A stretch of DNA of 64,000 bases from Mycobacterium intracellulare ATCC 13950. GTDB taxonomy: Bacteria > Actinomycetota > Actinomycetes > Mycobacteriales > Mycobacteriaceae. Shown piece after piece: positions 15,701 to 34,589 of this stretch. Both the position numbers and the translations under genes were made by a program. Numbering within the stretch: the stretch's first letter is position 1; each line of letters opens with the position of its first letter. The notes under the pieces are model-generated. The model was not told the DNA's origin. It did not search any database and saw only the letters and a program-made list of their open reading frames with translations. The stretch covers positions 3,100,001-3,164,000 of the forward strand of contig NC_016946.1 in assembly GCF_000277125.1 (NCBI RefSeq), given 5' to 3'.

Positions 15701-18700
15701 CCGCGCCCGACGCGTGCAACGACACGCCCTGCCAGGAGAACGGCAACACGGTCATGTCCTGCTCGCCGGCGGCCCCGATCGCGTGCAGCGCGGCGTCCAA
15801 CAGCACGGGATGGATTCCGAAGCCGCCGTCGGCCGCGGCGGCGTCGGGCACGGCGACCTCGGCGAAGAGCTCGTCCCCGCGCTGCCACATCGCCCGCAAT
15901 CCCTGGAATGCGCGGCCGTATTCGTAGCCGCGCCGGGCGAGCGCGGCGTAGGCGCCCGAGACCTCGACCGCGGTCGCCCCGATGGGCGGCCACACCGAGA
16001 GGTCCGCGGCCGGCGTCACCGCCCCCGGCCGCAACAGTCCCTCGGCGTGCAACACCCACTCCGAACCCGGCTGCGCGGCATCCGAATACACCGACAGCCG
16101 ACGCCGACCCGACTCGTCGGCCGCCCCGACCACGAGTTGCACCTGCACTCCGTCGCCGGCGGGCAGCACCAAGGGCGCCGACAGCGTCAGCTCGTCGAGC
16201 ACGCCGCAGCCGACCTCGTCACCCGCGCGGATGGCCAGCTCGACGAATCCCGCGCCGGGGAACAAGACGGTCTGGCCCACCGCGTGATCGGCCAACCAGG
16301 GGTGGGCGGCCGTCGACACCCGGCCCGTGAGCGCCACACCGCCGGAGTCGGGCCGGGGCACCACCGCGCCGAGCAGCCCGTGCTCGGCACCGCTAACCCC
16401 CAGGGTGGCGGCGTCAGACGAGCCCGTCGATCCGCCCGGAAGCCAAAAGTGTTGCCGTACAAACCCGTACGTGGGCAGGTCGACACGCCGGCCGCCCAGG
16501 CCGTCGAACGCGCCGCGCCAGTCCACACCCACGCCCGCCACGAACGCCTGCCCGGCCGAGAGCCAGAAGCGGTCCGGGCCGCCGTCGTCGCGGCCCAACG
16601 ACGGGATGACGCAGCCCTGTTCGTCGTCGGGCAGGGTCTCTTCGATGGCGGCCATCAGCACGGGGTGCGGGCTGGATTCGATGAACGCCCGATAGCCCGC
16701 GTCGCAGGCGCAGCGGACCGCCCGCTCGAACTGCACCGTCCGCCGGATGCTGCGGAACCAGTAGTCGGCGTCCAGTCCCGCGGTGTCCATGAGCTCACCG
16801 GTCACGGTGGAGAAGAACGCGACCGAGGACGACCGCGGTGCAATGCCGTCCAGCGCCGCGGCGAGGGGCTCGCGGATCGCGTCCACCGCGGCGGAATGCG
16901 AGGCGTAGTCGACATCGATGCGGCGGGCGCGGATGTTGTCGGCTTCGCACCGCCGCATCAATTCGCTCAGCGCGTCCACCTCGCCGGAGACCACCACCGC
17001 CGAAACACCGTTGACCGTGGCGATATTCAATCGCTCACCCCACGGCGCGATCAGCTGCTCGGCGCGCGGCAGGGCGCAGGCCAGCGAGACCATGCCGCCC
17101 CGGCCCGACAGCCCCACCAGCAGCCTGCTGCGCAGCGCCACCACCCGGGCGGCGTCTTCCAGCGACAGCGCCCCCGCCACGCAGGCCGCAGCGATTTCGC
17201 CCTGGGAATGGCCGATCACCGCATCGGGCACCACGCCCACCGAACGCCACAACTCCGCGAGCGACACCATGACCGCCCACAGCGCCGGCTGCACCACGTC
17301 CACCCGGTCCAGTCCGGGCGCGCCCGGCGCGCCGCGGATGACGTCGATCAGCGACCAGTCGACGTGATCGGCGAGCGCCCCCGCGCACCGGTGCAGCTGC
17401 TCGGCGAACACCGTTGAGCCGTCCAGCAATTGGGCGCCCATGCCGGCCCATTGCGAGCCCTGGCCGGGGAACACGAACACCGTCTTGCCGGGCGGGTGCG
17501 CGCGGCCCACCGCGACGCCGGCCCCCTGCTCGCCGGCCGCCAACTCGGCCAGCCCCCGCAGCAGCTGCGCGCCGGTGGCGCCCACGACCACCGCGCGGTG
17601 CTCGAAGCGCGACCGCGTCGCGACCAGCGACCAGCCCACGTCGACCACCCGCAGCGCGGGGTGGGCCTTCACGTGCGCCAGCAGCCGCGCCGCCTGGTTC
17701 GCAAGCGCCTCGGCCGACCGGGCCGAGAGGACCCACGGCACCACCACGTCATCGCCTGGGGGCGAGTCGCTTTCGGGCTCCGGCGCATACTGCTCGACGA
17801 TGACGTGCGCGTTGGTGCCGCTGATGCCGAACGACGAGACGCCCGCGCGGCGCGGCCGGTCGGGCGTGGACCAGGGGCGCGATTCGGTCAGCAGCGATAC
17901 CGCGCCGGCCGACCAATCCACGTGCGGCGTCGGCTCATCCACGTGCAACGTCTTGGGCATCACGCCGTGGCGGATCGCCTGCACCATCTTGATCACTCCG
18001 CCGGCGCCGGCCGCGGCCGACGTGTGACCCATGTTGGATTTGATCGACCCCAGCCACAGCGGCCGGTCCGCGGGCCGGTCCTGCCCGTAGGTGGCCAGAA
18101 GCGCCTGCGCCTCAATCGGATCCCCGAGCGTGGTGCCGGTCCCATGGCCCTCCACCAGGTCCACATCCGCGGTGCCCAGCCGCGCGTTGGCCAGCGCCGC
18201 CCGGATCACCCGTTGCTGCGAGGGCCCGTTGGGCGTCGCCAGCCCGTTGGACGCGCCGTCCTGGTTCACCGCGGAGCCGCGCACGACCGCCAGCACCGGG
18301 TGTCCGAGCCGGCGCGCGTCGGCGAGCCGCTCCAGCACGAGCACGCCGACGCCCTCGGAAAACCCGGTGCCGTCGGCCGCGCCCGCGTAGGCCTTGCAGC
18401 GGCCGTCGGCGGCCAGCGCCCGCTGGCGACTGAATTCGATGAACATCGCCGGCGTGGCCATCACCGTCACGCCGCCGGCCAGCGCCAGATCGCATTCACC
18501 GGAACGCAACGACTGCGCCGCCAAATGGAGGGCCACCAGCGACGACGAACACGCCGTGTCGACGGAGACCGCCGGGCCCTCGAGCCCCAACGAGTACGCC
18601 ACCCGCCCGGATGCCACACTGAGCGTCGAGCCGCGCAGGCCGTATCGCTCCAAGTGTCCGGGCACCCGGCCCTGTCCCCCGTAGGAGCCGTGAAAGATCC

Positions 18701-19166
18701 CGGCGAACACGCCGGTCGACGAACCGCGCAGGGTGACGGGATCGATTCCGGCCCGCTCCAACGCCTCCCACGACACCTCGAGCAGCAGGCGTTGCTGCGG
18801 GTCCATCGCCAGCGCCTCGCTGGGCGCGATCCCGAAGAAGGCGGCGTCGAAATCCCCGACGTCCGAGAGGAACCCGCCGCAGCGCGCGTAGGACTTTCCG
18901 ACCGCGTCCGGATCCGCATCGAAGAGCCCGGCCAGGCTCCAGCCGCGGTCCGACGGGAACTCCGAGACGACGTCGCGGCCCTCAACCACCATCTCCCACA
19001 ACGCCTCTGGCGAGTCCACCCCACCGGGATAGCGGCATCCCATGCCCACCACCGCCACCGGTTCGGTGGTGGCGGCGAGGTATTGGCGGTTCTCGCGCTT
19101 GAGCCGCTCGTTTTCCTTCAGCGATTGGCGAAGGGCCCGGACGAGCTCTTCGGTGTTGCCGTTCAT
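12777..19166 (-). CDS. pks7: Type I polyketide synthase, Pks7-like (KS-AT-DH-ER-KR-ACP)
   Basis: 2129 residues. Docking coil (residues 1-33, rich in Lys, Arg and Glu), KS (Cys206, His341, His381), AT (GHSQGE, Ser654, with YASH 754-757, the methylmalonyl signature), DH (His961, Asp1124), ER (about 1380-1670), KR (GGTGMAGS near 1695-1702, LDD 1780-1782, Ser1823/1824 and Tyr1837) and ACP (Ser2006), ending in a [15 protein letters not shown] docking tail. The DH motif reads [10 protein letters not shown], so Gln replaces the usual Gly of HxxxGxxxxP. The ATG is preceded by GAAAGG. In M. tuberculosis pks7 mutants are reported to lose phthiocerol dimycocerosate. A single module with full reduction should add a methyl-branched unit. 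The different AT from Pks8/17 means the two modules are not interchangeable. Confidence 0.95.
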
Positions 19167-19295
19167 CGAACGCGGCCTTTCGTGTCACTCACAGCGCCGG
19201 CTCCTCCAAAGGGCCGTCGGTCGACCCACCGTCACAACCTCCCCGCCGCCCCAAGAGGGCGCCTCAGGGCAGGAACGGAGGTACACGAGCGACCA

Positions 19296-20357
19296 TCAGT
19301 GCCAACGCAACAACACCAATTCGGAACAGAATCCCGGCCCCATCGCGAGCATCAGGCCGGGACTTCCGCTCGGCGGCGGCTTGGCGAGGGTGTCGCGCAG
19401 CACGTGCAACACCGACGCCGACGAAAGATTGCCGATCTCGCCGAGCGAACGCCAGGTGAGTTCGAGGGCCTCCGGCGGCAGGCTGAGCGCCGCGTTGATC
19501 GCCTCGATGACCTTGGGCCCGCCGGGGTGGCTGACGAACGCGCCGATGTCGGTCGGCGTCAGGCCATGGGCGCCGAGAAACTGGGTGACGTCGTCCTCGA
19601 TGTATTGCTCCACGACCGCCGCGACGTCCTTCGACAGGACGAGCTCGAATCCGCCCGAACGCACGTCGAAGCCCATGGTGCGCAGCGAATCGGGATACAA
19701 GTGGCTGCGCGAATCCAGCACGCTGGGCCCGGCGGCGGCGAGCTGTTCGGCGCGCCGGTCGCCCACGGCCACCACCGCCGCGGCGCCGTCGGCGAACAGG
19801 GCGCTGCCGACCATCCCCGCCAGCGACGGCTTGTATCCGGGGTAGGTCAGCGAGCACAGCTCGACCGAGACCAGGGCGGCGACGGCGTCGGGCGCGCCAC
19901 GCAGGTAGTCGTTCGCTCGGGCGACACCGGCCGCGCCGGCCACGCAGCCGAGGCCGAACAGCGGCACGCGGCGCACGTCGTCGCGCAGGCCGAGCCGCGC
20001 GGCGATCCGGGCGTCCACCGACGGCACCGTCAGTCCGGTGACGGTCGTCGTGATCAGCACGTCGACGTCCTGCGCCCGCAGTCCCGCCTCGTCGAGCGCG
20101 CCGGACAGCGCCTCGCAGCCGAGGTTCACGGCGTGCTCGGTGAAGATCCGGTTGGCCATGCCGAAGTCGGTCAGCGTGGGGTATTGCTCGAGCGGCAGCA
20201 CCAGGTGGCGGCTGTCGACTTTGGCGCTGGCGTGCAGCTGCCGGACGATGTCTTCGTAGTCCGCGAACTCGGGGATGCTCACGAAGAAGTCGGTGAGCTC
20301 GCGCTGCGAATAACGGTGCGGCGGTAGCGCACCGAAGACGCCGGCGACGACGCTCAT
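19296..20357 (-). CDS. pks10: Type III polyketide synthase, Pks10-like
   Basis: 353 residues, chalcone-synthase-like, with Cys138 (FGLGCVAGA), His277 (VSHPGGPKV) and Asn310 (IGNLSSAS). It is the first gene of the polyketide cluster, 111 bp after the argH stop on the same strand; pks7 follows after 129 bp. ATG start with a strong AAGGGGTGGG ribosome site. It matches Pks11 position by position at the catalytic residues but differs in the starter-pocket and loop region around residues 170-180, so the two probably accept different starters. In M. tuberculosis a pks10 mutant is reported to be PDIM-deficient. Its role here, perhaps priming or off-loading the type I chain, is inferred from the absence of a thioesterase in the neighbouring type I proteins. 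Confidence 0.93.
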   Translation of the reverse strand: MSVVAGVFGALPPHRYSQRELTDFFVSIPEFADYEDIVRQLHASAKVDSRHLVLPLEQYPTLTDFGMANRIFTEHAVNLGCEALSGALDEAGLRAQDVDVLITTTVTGLTVPSVDARIAARLGLRDDVRRVPLFGLGCVAGAAGVARANDYLRGAPDAVAALVSVELCSLTYPGYKPSLAGMVGSALFADGAAAVVAVGDRRAEQLAAAGPSVLDSRSHLYPDSLRTMGFDVRSGGFELVLSKDVAAVVEQYIEDDVTQFLGAHGLTPTDIGAFVSHPGGPKVIEAINAALSLPPEALELTWRSLGEIGNLSSASVLHVLRDTLAKPPPSGSPGLMLAMGPGFCSELVLLRWH

Positions 20358-20382
20358 TGGTTTCCCACCCCTTGGTCACGGG

Positions 20383-20410
20383 GATCCGGCCCGAAACGTT
20401 CATCCGGATC
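20383..20410. repeat. Inverted repeat between argH and pks10
   Basis: GATCCGG (20383-20389) and CCGGATC (20404-20410) form a perfect 7-bp inverted repeat with a 14-nt spacer. It sits just after argH and just before the pks10 ribosome site. No U-tract follows, so it may be an operator for pks10 or a weak terminator of the arg operon. Confidence 0.4.
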
Positions 20411-20468
20411 GCTTTGAGCCCGCAGTCTAGTCGGCGAGACAGCGCGGGGCACGGAAACCGACGTCATC

Positions 20469-23113
<2,645 letters not shown>

Positions 23114-23140
23114 GAACCAATCTCCTTAGGTTGAAATCGC

Positions 23141-25740
<2,600 letters not shown>

Positions 25741-25753
<13 letters not shown>

Positions 25754-26672
25754 CTGCGCCGCTCCTCCTCATCGCTGCGCTCTGCATCGTCGCCGGCGGA
25801 TACCACCTTGGTGCCCGTGCCCGCGTCGGTGAAAAGCTCCACCAGCACACAATGTTCGACCCGGCCGTCGATGACGTGCGCGCTGGGCACGCCCGCGGTC
25901 ACGGCCCGCAGACACGCCTCGACCTTGGGAATCATGCCCGCCTCCAGCGTGGGTAGCAGTTGCGACAGTGTGGCCGTGTCGATTTCGCTGACCAGCGAAT
26001 CGCGGTCGGGCCAACTCGTGTACAGGCCTTCGACGTCGGTGAGCATCAACAGCTTCTCGGCGTGCAGCGCGTCGGCCAGCGCCGCCGCGGCGGTGTCGGC
26101 GTTGATGTTGTGCACCACACCTTCGGCGTCCGGCGCCAGCGTCGACACCACCGGAATGCGCCGTGCGGCAATAAGATCCAGCACCGCGGCGGTATTGACC
26201 CGCTCGACGTCTCCCACCAGGCCGATGTCGGTGGCCACGCCGTCGACGGTGACGCTGCGCCGCACGGCGGTGAACAACTGGGCGTCCTCGCCGGTGATGC
26301 CGACCGCGTACGGTCCGTGCGCGTTGATCAAGTTGACCAGCTCGCGGCCGACCTGGCCGAACAACACCATCCGCGCCACGTCGAGCACTTCCGGTGTGGT
26401 GACCCGGAATCCGCCCTTGAAGTCACCCTGGATGCCGAGCCGGCGCAGCATCGCGCTGATCTGCGGGCCGCCGCCGTGCACGACGACGGGGTGCACGCCG
26501 CAGTTGCGCAGGAACGCCATGTCGGCGGCGAACGCGTGCCGCAGCGTGTCGTCGGTCATGGCGTTGCCGCCGTACTTGATGACGACGATCTTGCCGTGCA
26601 ACTGCTTGAGCCAGGGCAGCGCCTCGGCGAGCACCTGCGCCTTGACCGCGGTGGATAAGTCGCTGGCGCGGG

Positions 26673-26676
<4 letters not shown>
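25741..26676 (-). CDS. argB: Acetylglutamate kinase
   Basis: 311 residues from ATG 26676, overlapping the argJ stop as ATGA; the frame stays open upstream but only as argJ shadow. It phosphorylates N-acetylglutamate, the second step of the pathway. The amino-acid kinase motifs [10 protein letters not shown] and [11 protein letters not shown] and the Asp of TDVEGLY are clear. The C-terminus carries an unusual charged tail ([16 protein letters not shown]) that makes it about 15 residues longer than the M. tuberculosis protein; the tail DNA also supplies the argD ribosome site. Feedback control by arginine is expected for the family but is not proven by the sequence. Confidence 0.97.
25764..25770 (-). 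promoter_or_regulatory. Ribosome binding site deciding the argD start
   Basis: GAGGAGG inside the 3' end of argB, 10 nt before GTG 25753 and 19 nt before ATG 25744. The spacing favours the GTG start of argD. Confidence 0.6.
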
Positions 26677-28964
<2,288 letters not shown>

Positions 28965-28970
28965 ATTCCA

Positions 28971-31456
28971 TCAGGCGCGGAGCTCGGCGCCGACCGACTC
29001 GGCGGCCCGGCGCACGGCGGCCTCGCGGGCCGCGGTGGCGTCGTCCTCGGTCAGCGTGCGGTCCGGCGCCCGGAACCGCAGCGCGAAGGTCAGCGACTTG
29101 CGGTCCTCCCCGATCTGCGGGCCGGTGAAAACGTCGAACAGCTGCAGGTCTTCCAGCAGCTCGCCCGCGCCTTCGCGCACGGCGTCGGCCACCGCCTGAG
29201 CCGGTACGTCCGCCGGCACCACCAGGCTGACGTCCTGGAAGACGGCCGGGAACGGAGACACCCGGGGCGCGGGCAGCGCCGCGGCGAGGGGCACGGCGTC
29301 GAGATCGAGCTCGAGGGCGCAGGTGCCCTTGGGCAGCCCGGAGCGCTCGGTCACGGCCGGGTGCAGCTGGCCCGCGTACCCGACCGTCGTGTCGCCCACG
29401 AGCACCTCGGCGCAGCGGCCCGGGTGCCACGGCAGCTGCTGCGCCGCCCGCAACCGGACGTCGATGCCGGCGGCGCGGGCGATGATGCGCACCGCCTCGA
29501 ACGCGTCGGCGGCCTCGGCGCGCCGGCCCGGCCCCCAGGGGCCGCGCGCTTCCCGCAGGCCGGTCAGCACCGCGGCGACGTGCTGGGGTTGGCGCGGCAA
29601 CGACGCGTCGAGCGCGGCGATCTCGGCGTCGGTGGGCCGGCGGTCGACGGGGATCGGCGTCACGCCGCGGGTCTCTGCTGTCGGCTGCACCACCTGCGCA
29701 AGGGCATAGAGCGAAACGTCGACCAAACCGCGGGATACGTTGCGCACCAAGGCTTCCAGCAGCGCCGGCAGCAGGGTGGTGGCCAGGTGCGGGCGGTCGG
29801 CCTCCAGCGGGTTGAGCACGTCGGTCGTGACGCGCCGCGGATCGTCGGGCGGCAGCCCCCACAGGTCGAACGCCCCGGCGGGCAGAAAAGGCGTCGGCAG
29901 GATCTCGACGTACCCGGACTGGGCCAGCGACCTGCCGATGGCGCGGCGGCGCTGTTGCACGGCGGACAGCCCGCGGCCGGCCGGCGCCGACGGCAGCACC
30001 GACGGGATGACCTCCAGGCCCTCGAGCCGCAGCACCTCCTCGACGAGGTCGGCGGGCTGCAGCAGGTCGGGTCGCCAGCTGGGTGGGGTGACCGTCAGCG
30101 TGTCGCCGCGTTCGGCGACGCCGGCACCGATTTGGGACAGCCGCTTGGCGGCCGTGCCCGAAGCGTAGGCCACACCGGCGATGCGGCCGGGCAGGTCGGC
30201 GGCGATGTCGATCGGCGACCCGGCCCACTCGTCGCGGGGCGGGTCGCCCCGCCAATCGGTCAGCGTGTCGGACACCGCGCCGCCGGCGATCTCGGCGAGC
30301 AGCGTGGCGCAGCGGTCCAGCGCGGCAACGGAAATGGCCGGATCCACGCCCCGCTCGTAGCGGCGGGCGGCCTCGCTGGGCAGGTGCAATCTGCGCTGGG
30401 TGCGCGACACCGCGGCGGGATCCCAGACCGCGGCCTCGAGCAGCACGTCGGTGGAATCGGCGCGCACCTCGGTGCTCGCCGCGCCCATCACGCCGCCGAT
30501 CGCCGTGGTCGCCGTGTCGTCGACGATCAGGACGTCGGCCGGTTCCAGTTTGCGTTCGATGTCGTCGAGGGTGACGACGGTCTCGCCGGGACGGGCGAAG
30601 CGCACGCCGAAGCCGCCGGTGATGCGGTTGCGGTCGTGGGCGTGCAGGGGGTGGCCCAGCTCGAGCATCACGTAGTTCGTGACGTCGACCGCCGGGGAGG
30701 TGGGGCGGATGCCCGAGAGCAGCAGGCGGCGCTGCAGCCACCACGGTGACACGGCAGCCGGCTCGATGCCGGTGACCGGGCGCAGCGCGAACCGCCGCAC
30801 GCCGGTGTCGGGCTGCACCGTCAGCGGCCAGGCCTCCCCGTTGGCCGGCAACGGCTTGACGTCCGCGGGGTCGACGAAGTCCAGGTCGTAGGCGCAGGCG
30901 ACCTCGCGCGCCAGGCCCCGCAGCGACATGCCGTAACCGCGGTCGGGGGTGATGGCCAGGTGGAAGATCACGTCGTCGAGGCCCAGCACGGCGTGGCCGT
31001 CGGCGCCGGGTTCGGCGGTGCCCGGCGGCAGCACCAGAATCCCGGAATGGTCGGCGCCCAAACCGAGTTCGGCCGCCGAGCAGATCATTCCCTCCGAGGT
31101 GCGGCCGTAGGTCTTACGCGCGGCGATGGCGAATCCGCCGGGCAGCGTGGTGCCCGGCAGCGCCGCCACCACGAGGTCACCGGCCACGAAGTTGGTTGCG
31201 CCGCAGACGATCTCGCGGTCTTTATCCTCGCCCACGTCGACGTGGCAGAACCGGATCGGCTTCTTGAAACCGGTGAGTTCCTCGATGTCGGTGACGCGGC
31301 CCACCGTAAGCGGGCCCTCGACCGGGCCGAGGGTGAGAACCTCTTCGACCTCGTGGCCGATGTCCACCAGCGCCTGCTCCAGCTCGGCGGGGGCCACGTC
31401 CCAGCCCGGCGCGCCGGCGTTCACGACCTCGCGCAGCCAGCTGTACGGAACGCGCA

Positions 31457-31457
<1 letters not shown>
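28971..31457 (-). CDS. pheT: Phenylalanyl-tRNA synthetase beta subunit
   Basis: 828 residues, normal length. Parts in order: N-terminal domain and EMAP-type tRNA-binding domain (about 40-150), B3/B4 editing domain, B5 domain, the catalytic-like core and a C-terminal ferredoxin-fold anticodon-binding domain (starting near [12 protein letters not shown]). It pairs with PheS as an alpha2-beta2 enzyme charging tRNA-Phe. The ATG shares one base with the pheS stop (TGATG), giving coupled translation for equal subunits. Confidence 0.98.
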
Positions 31458-32527
<1,070 letters not shown>

Positions 32528-32639
32528 CTATTAGGGCTGCCCGCATCGATGGTGCATTCCGCGCGGCACGGGACGACTGCTGATCATAGTGATCGGATCC
32601 GCGGCGCCCGGCGGGCGCTGGGCAACTGCGCGGCGGGAC

Positions 32640-33464
32640 TCAGCCGGCGACGGCCGGCGCCGGACCGGGCAGCGTGTCGTCGCCGTCCAGCGGCGCGACC
32701 GGCAGGCCCCGGCCGGTGACGTACTTCGCCCCCGCGTAGGCGACCACGGCGCCGAGGAGACCGAACACCGGGGTCGCCGCCATGGTCCCCCAGTGGTGGG
32801 CCAGCATCAGGAAACCGAAGCCCGAGGAAGCCGCCAGCATCAGGTACCGCGCCGGTGTCCAGTGGATCGGCTGCCGGAACCGCGCCGACACGAGCACGCC
32901 CAGGATCACCGCGACGGTGTGACCGGCGTCGGTGAAGTCGCCGCCGACGATCGCCGAAGCGATGCCCGCCGCCACCCACCAGCCGACCCAGGCGGCCCGC
33001 CAGCGCGACGGGATCACCGCCGTCATCGCGCCGAGCACCGCCAGCGCGCCGTAGCTCATCCCGACGTCGCTCGCCCGGGTGATCGACACGGGCAGCCAGC
33101 CGAATTCGACCGCCCCGGCCAGGGCGGCGGCCACCAGCAGCGTCGCGCCGATGTGGCCGACGAGAAACGCCACCACCAGCCGGATGGTGCGCAAATGCAG
33201 CTCCGCCAGCGCCAGCAGGCAGGTCAGGAAGGGCAGCCAGAAGTAGAGCGGCCCGGCGTCGACGACCAGCGCGCTGCCCAGCAGCGTGCCGAGGTGCCCG
33301 TGGGCCAGGTTGTGCAGGTTGGTGCTGGCGCGGGCGACGATGACGTCATGTGCGTCCGGGCCGAGCACCAGGATGGCGCAGCTGATGGCAAGCAGCAGCG
33401 CCGCATACCCCACGGTGAATTGGACCCGGGCGAGCCGGGACACGATGCCCCCTAGCATTGGCAC
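32640..33464 (-). CDS. Rhomboid-like polytopic membrane protein (Rv1648-type)
   Basis: 274 residues with about six or seven hydrophobic segments, beginning with VGYAALLLAISCAILVLG. Two spots resemble rhomboid protease landmarks: SDVGMSYGALA (compare GxSG) and TDAGHTVAVILG (His in a late segment). The Ser/Gly context is not the classical GASG, so protease activity is doubtful. It follows the adenylate cyclase by only 3 nt and precedes pheS, matching the Rv1647-Rv1648-pheS order of M. tuberculosis. GTG 33464 or ATG 33458 may be the start. The C-terminal tail is Pro/Ala-rich. Function unknown. Confidence 0.8.
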   Translation of the reverse strand: MPMLGGIVSRLARVQFTVGYAALLLAISCAILVLGPDAHDVIVARASTNLHNLAHGHLGTLLGSALVVDAGPLYFWLPFLTCLLALAELHLRTIRLVVAFLVGHIGATLLVAAALAGAVEFGWLPVSITRASDVGMSYGALAVLGAMTAVIPSRWRAAWVGWWVAAGIASAIVGGDFTDAGHTVAVILGVLVSARFRQPIHWTPARYLMLAASSGFGFLMLAHHWGTMAATPVFGLLGAVVAYAGAKYVTGRGLPVAPLDGDDTLPGPAPAVAG

Positions 33465-33467
33465 CCA

Positions 33468-34388
33468 TTATGGCTGCGGTTTTGTTTCGGCTGTGTCATC
33501 AGAGCCTGACAACTCCCTAAAAGTCTTGAGGCGATATATCGCCAAATCGGCGGGCAGGCCGGCGGGCTTCGGCCCGAAAACCGGTTTGCGGGTCCGCTTG
33601 GCCTCGACGCCCAATGCGTCCAACTCGCTTTGCGGTATGAGATCCAACGTTGAACTCGACACCATGATTCCACCTTTGGTGGCCCGTTCCATAACTCGTG
33701 CGGCGATATTCACATCCACGCCGAGCCAATCCGAGGCCAGCCGCTGCGGTCGTCCGGTGTGGATCCCCACGCGCATCCGCGGTGTGTAGCCCTCCACCTC
33801 GACCGATCCGACCGCCTCCTTGGCGGCCAACACGGCCCGCACGGCGACCGTCGGATCGCCGAACACGGCCATGAGTCCGTCACCCATGCGTTTGACGATG
33901 TGCCCGCCGGCGTCGAGCAGCGGCGGCTCGAGGGCCCGCGCCACCTGACGCAACAGCGCCAGCGCCGCGTCGTCGCCGGCCCGCAGGGACCACGTCGAAA
34001 ACCCGACCAGGTCGGTGAAGACCAACGTCACCTCCGGATTGGCCGGCCGGCGGGAAACGCCTTCGGTCAGCGCCTGCCACACCTGCAGCACCCCGAGGCT
34101 GACCTCACGCGACACCGCGTCGCGGTCCCCCAGCAGCCGGTCGGCCGCGCGCGCCGCGGCGCGCGGACCGCCGTCGCCGGCCGTGGACAACGGATCGCCG
34201 AACTCGGGGTCCCCCGGCAACAGCCGGCGTGCCCGCCGGACCAGGGCGACCGCCCCGGGGCTGTGATTGCGGCCGTGCAGCCATTGGGTCGCGTTGTGCA
34301 CCGACAGCGGCGTGCGCCGCGAAGCGGAGTGCGCCGCGCGGGATTCGTCGGGCTCGCCCGGCTTCAGATCGCGACGCGCGAGTTCCAC
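33468..34388 (-). CDS. Class III adenylate cyclase (Rv1647-type)
   Basis: 306 residues, soluble. The cyclase domain (about 118-290) has every key residue: metal Asp126 (VFTDLVGFS) and Asp170 (KRMGDGLMAVF), adenine-selecting Lys166 and Asp220 (DWLGVDVN), and transition-state Asn227 and Arg231. A helical N-terminal region of about 100 residues precedes it. It should make cAMP from ATP as a homodimer. The GTG start is weakly supported by a ribosome site. It forms a likely unit with the rhomboid-like gene 3 nt downstream. The same window encodes a universal stress protein of the cAMP-binding type. Confidence 0.92.
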   Translation of the reverse strand: MELARRDLKPGEPDESRAAHSASRRTPLSVHNATQWLHGRNHSPGAVALVRRARRLLPGDPEFGDPLSTAGDGGPRAAARAADRLLGDRDAVSREVSLGVLQVWQALTEGVSRRPANPEVTLVFTDLVGFSTWSLRAGDDAALALLRQVARALEPPLLDAGGHIVKRMGDGLMAVFGDPTVAVRAVLAAKEAVGSVEVEGYTPRMRVGIHTGRPQRLASDWLGVDVNIAARVMERATKGGIMVSSSTLDLIPQSELDALGVEAKRTRKPVFGPKPAGLPADLAIYRLKTFRELSGSDDTAETKPQP

Positions 34389-34535
34389 CTGGCCAGGTTA
34401 TTTGGTTTCGTCAGAGGCAGGCAACGACGGCCCCGGCGGGTGTGTCACAAGTCGCACCTCACCGCCTGATCACGGTGGCGGCACACCGGTGTGGAACCTC
34501 GATAACAGCTGCGGGGACACATCACCGAAATCGTA

Positions 34536-34551
34536 GACAACACTCGTTGTC
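34536..34551. promoter_or_regulatory. Palindromic operator in the cyclase/DUF2236 divergent region
   Basis: GACAAC (34536-34541) and GTTGTC (34546-34551) form a perfect 6-bp inverted repeat with a 4-nt spacer, 38 bp before the DUF2236 start at 34590 and within the 201-bp divergent region with the cyclase. It looks like a dimeric-regulator site; the regulator is unknown. Confidence 0.5.
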
Positions 34552-34589
34552 AAAAGTTATCGTGAGGCCAATCGGTGCAGGAGGCCGCG

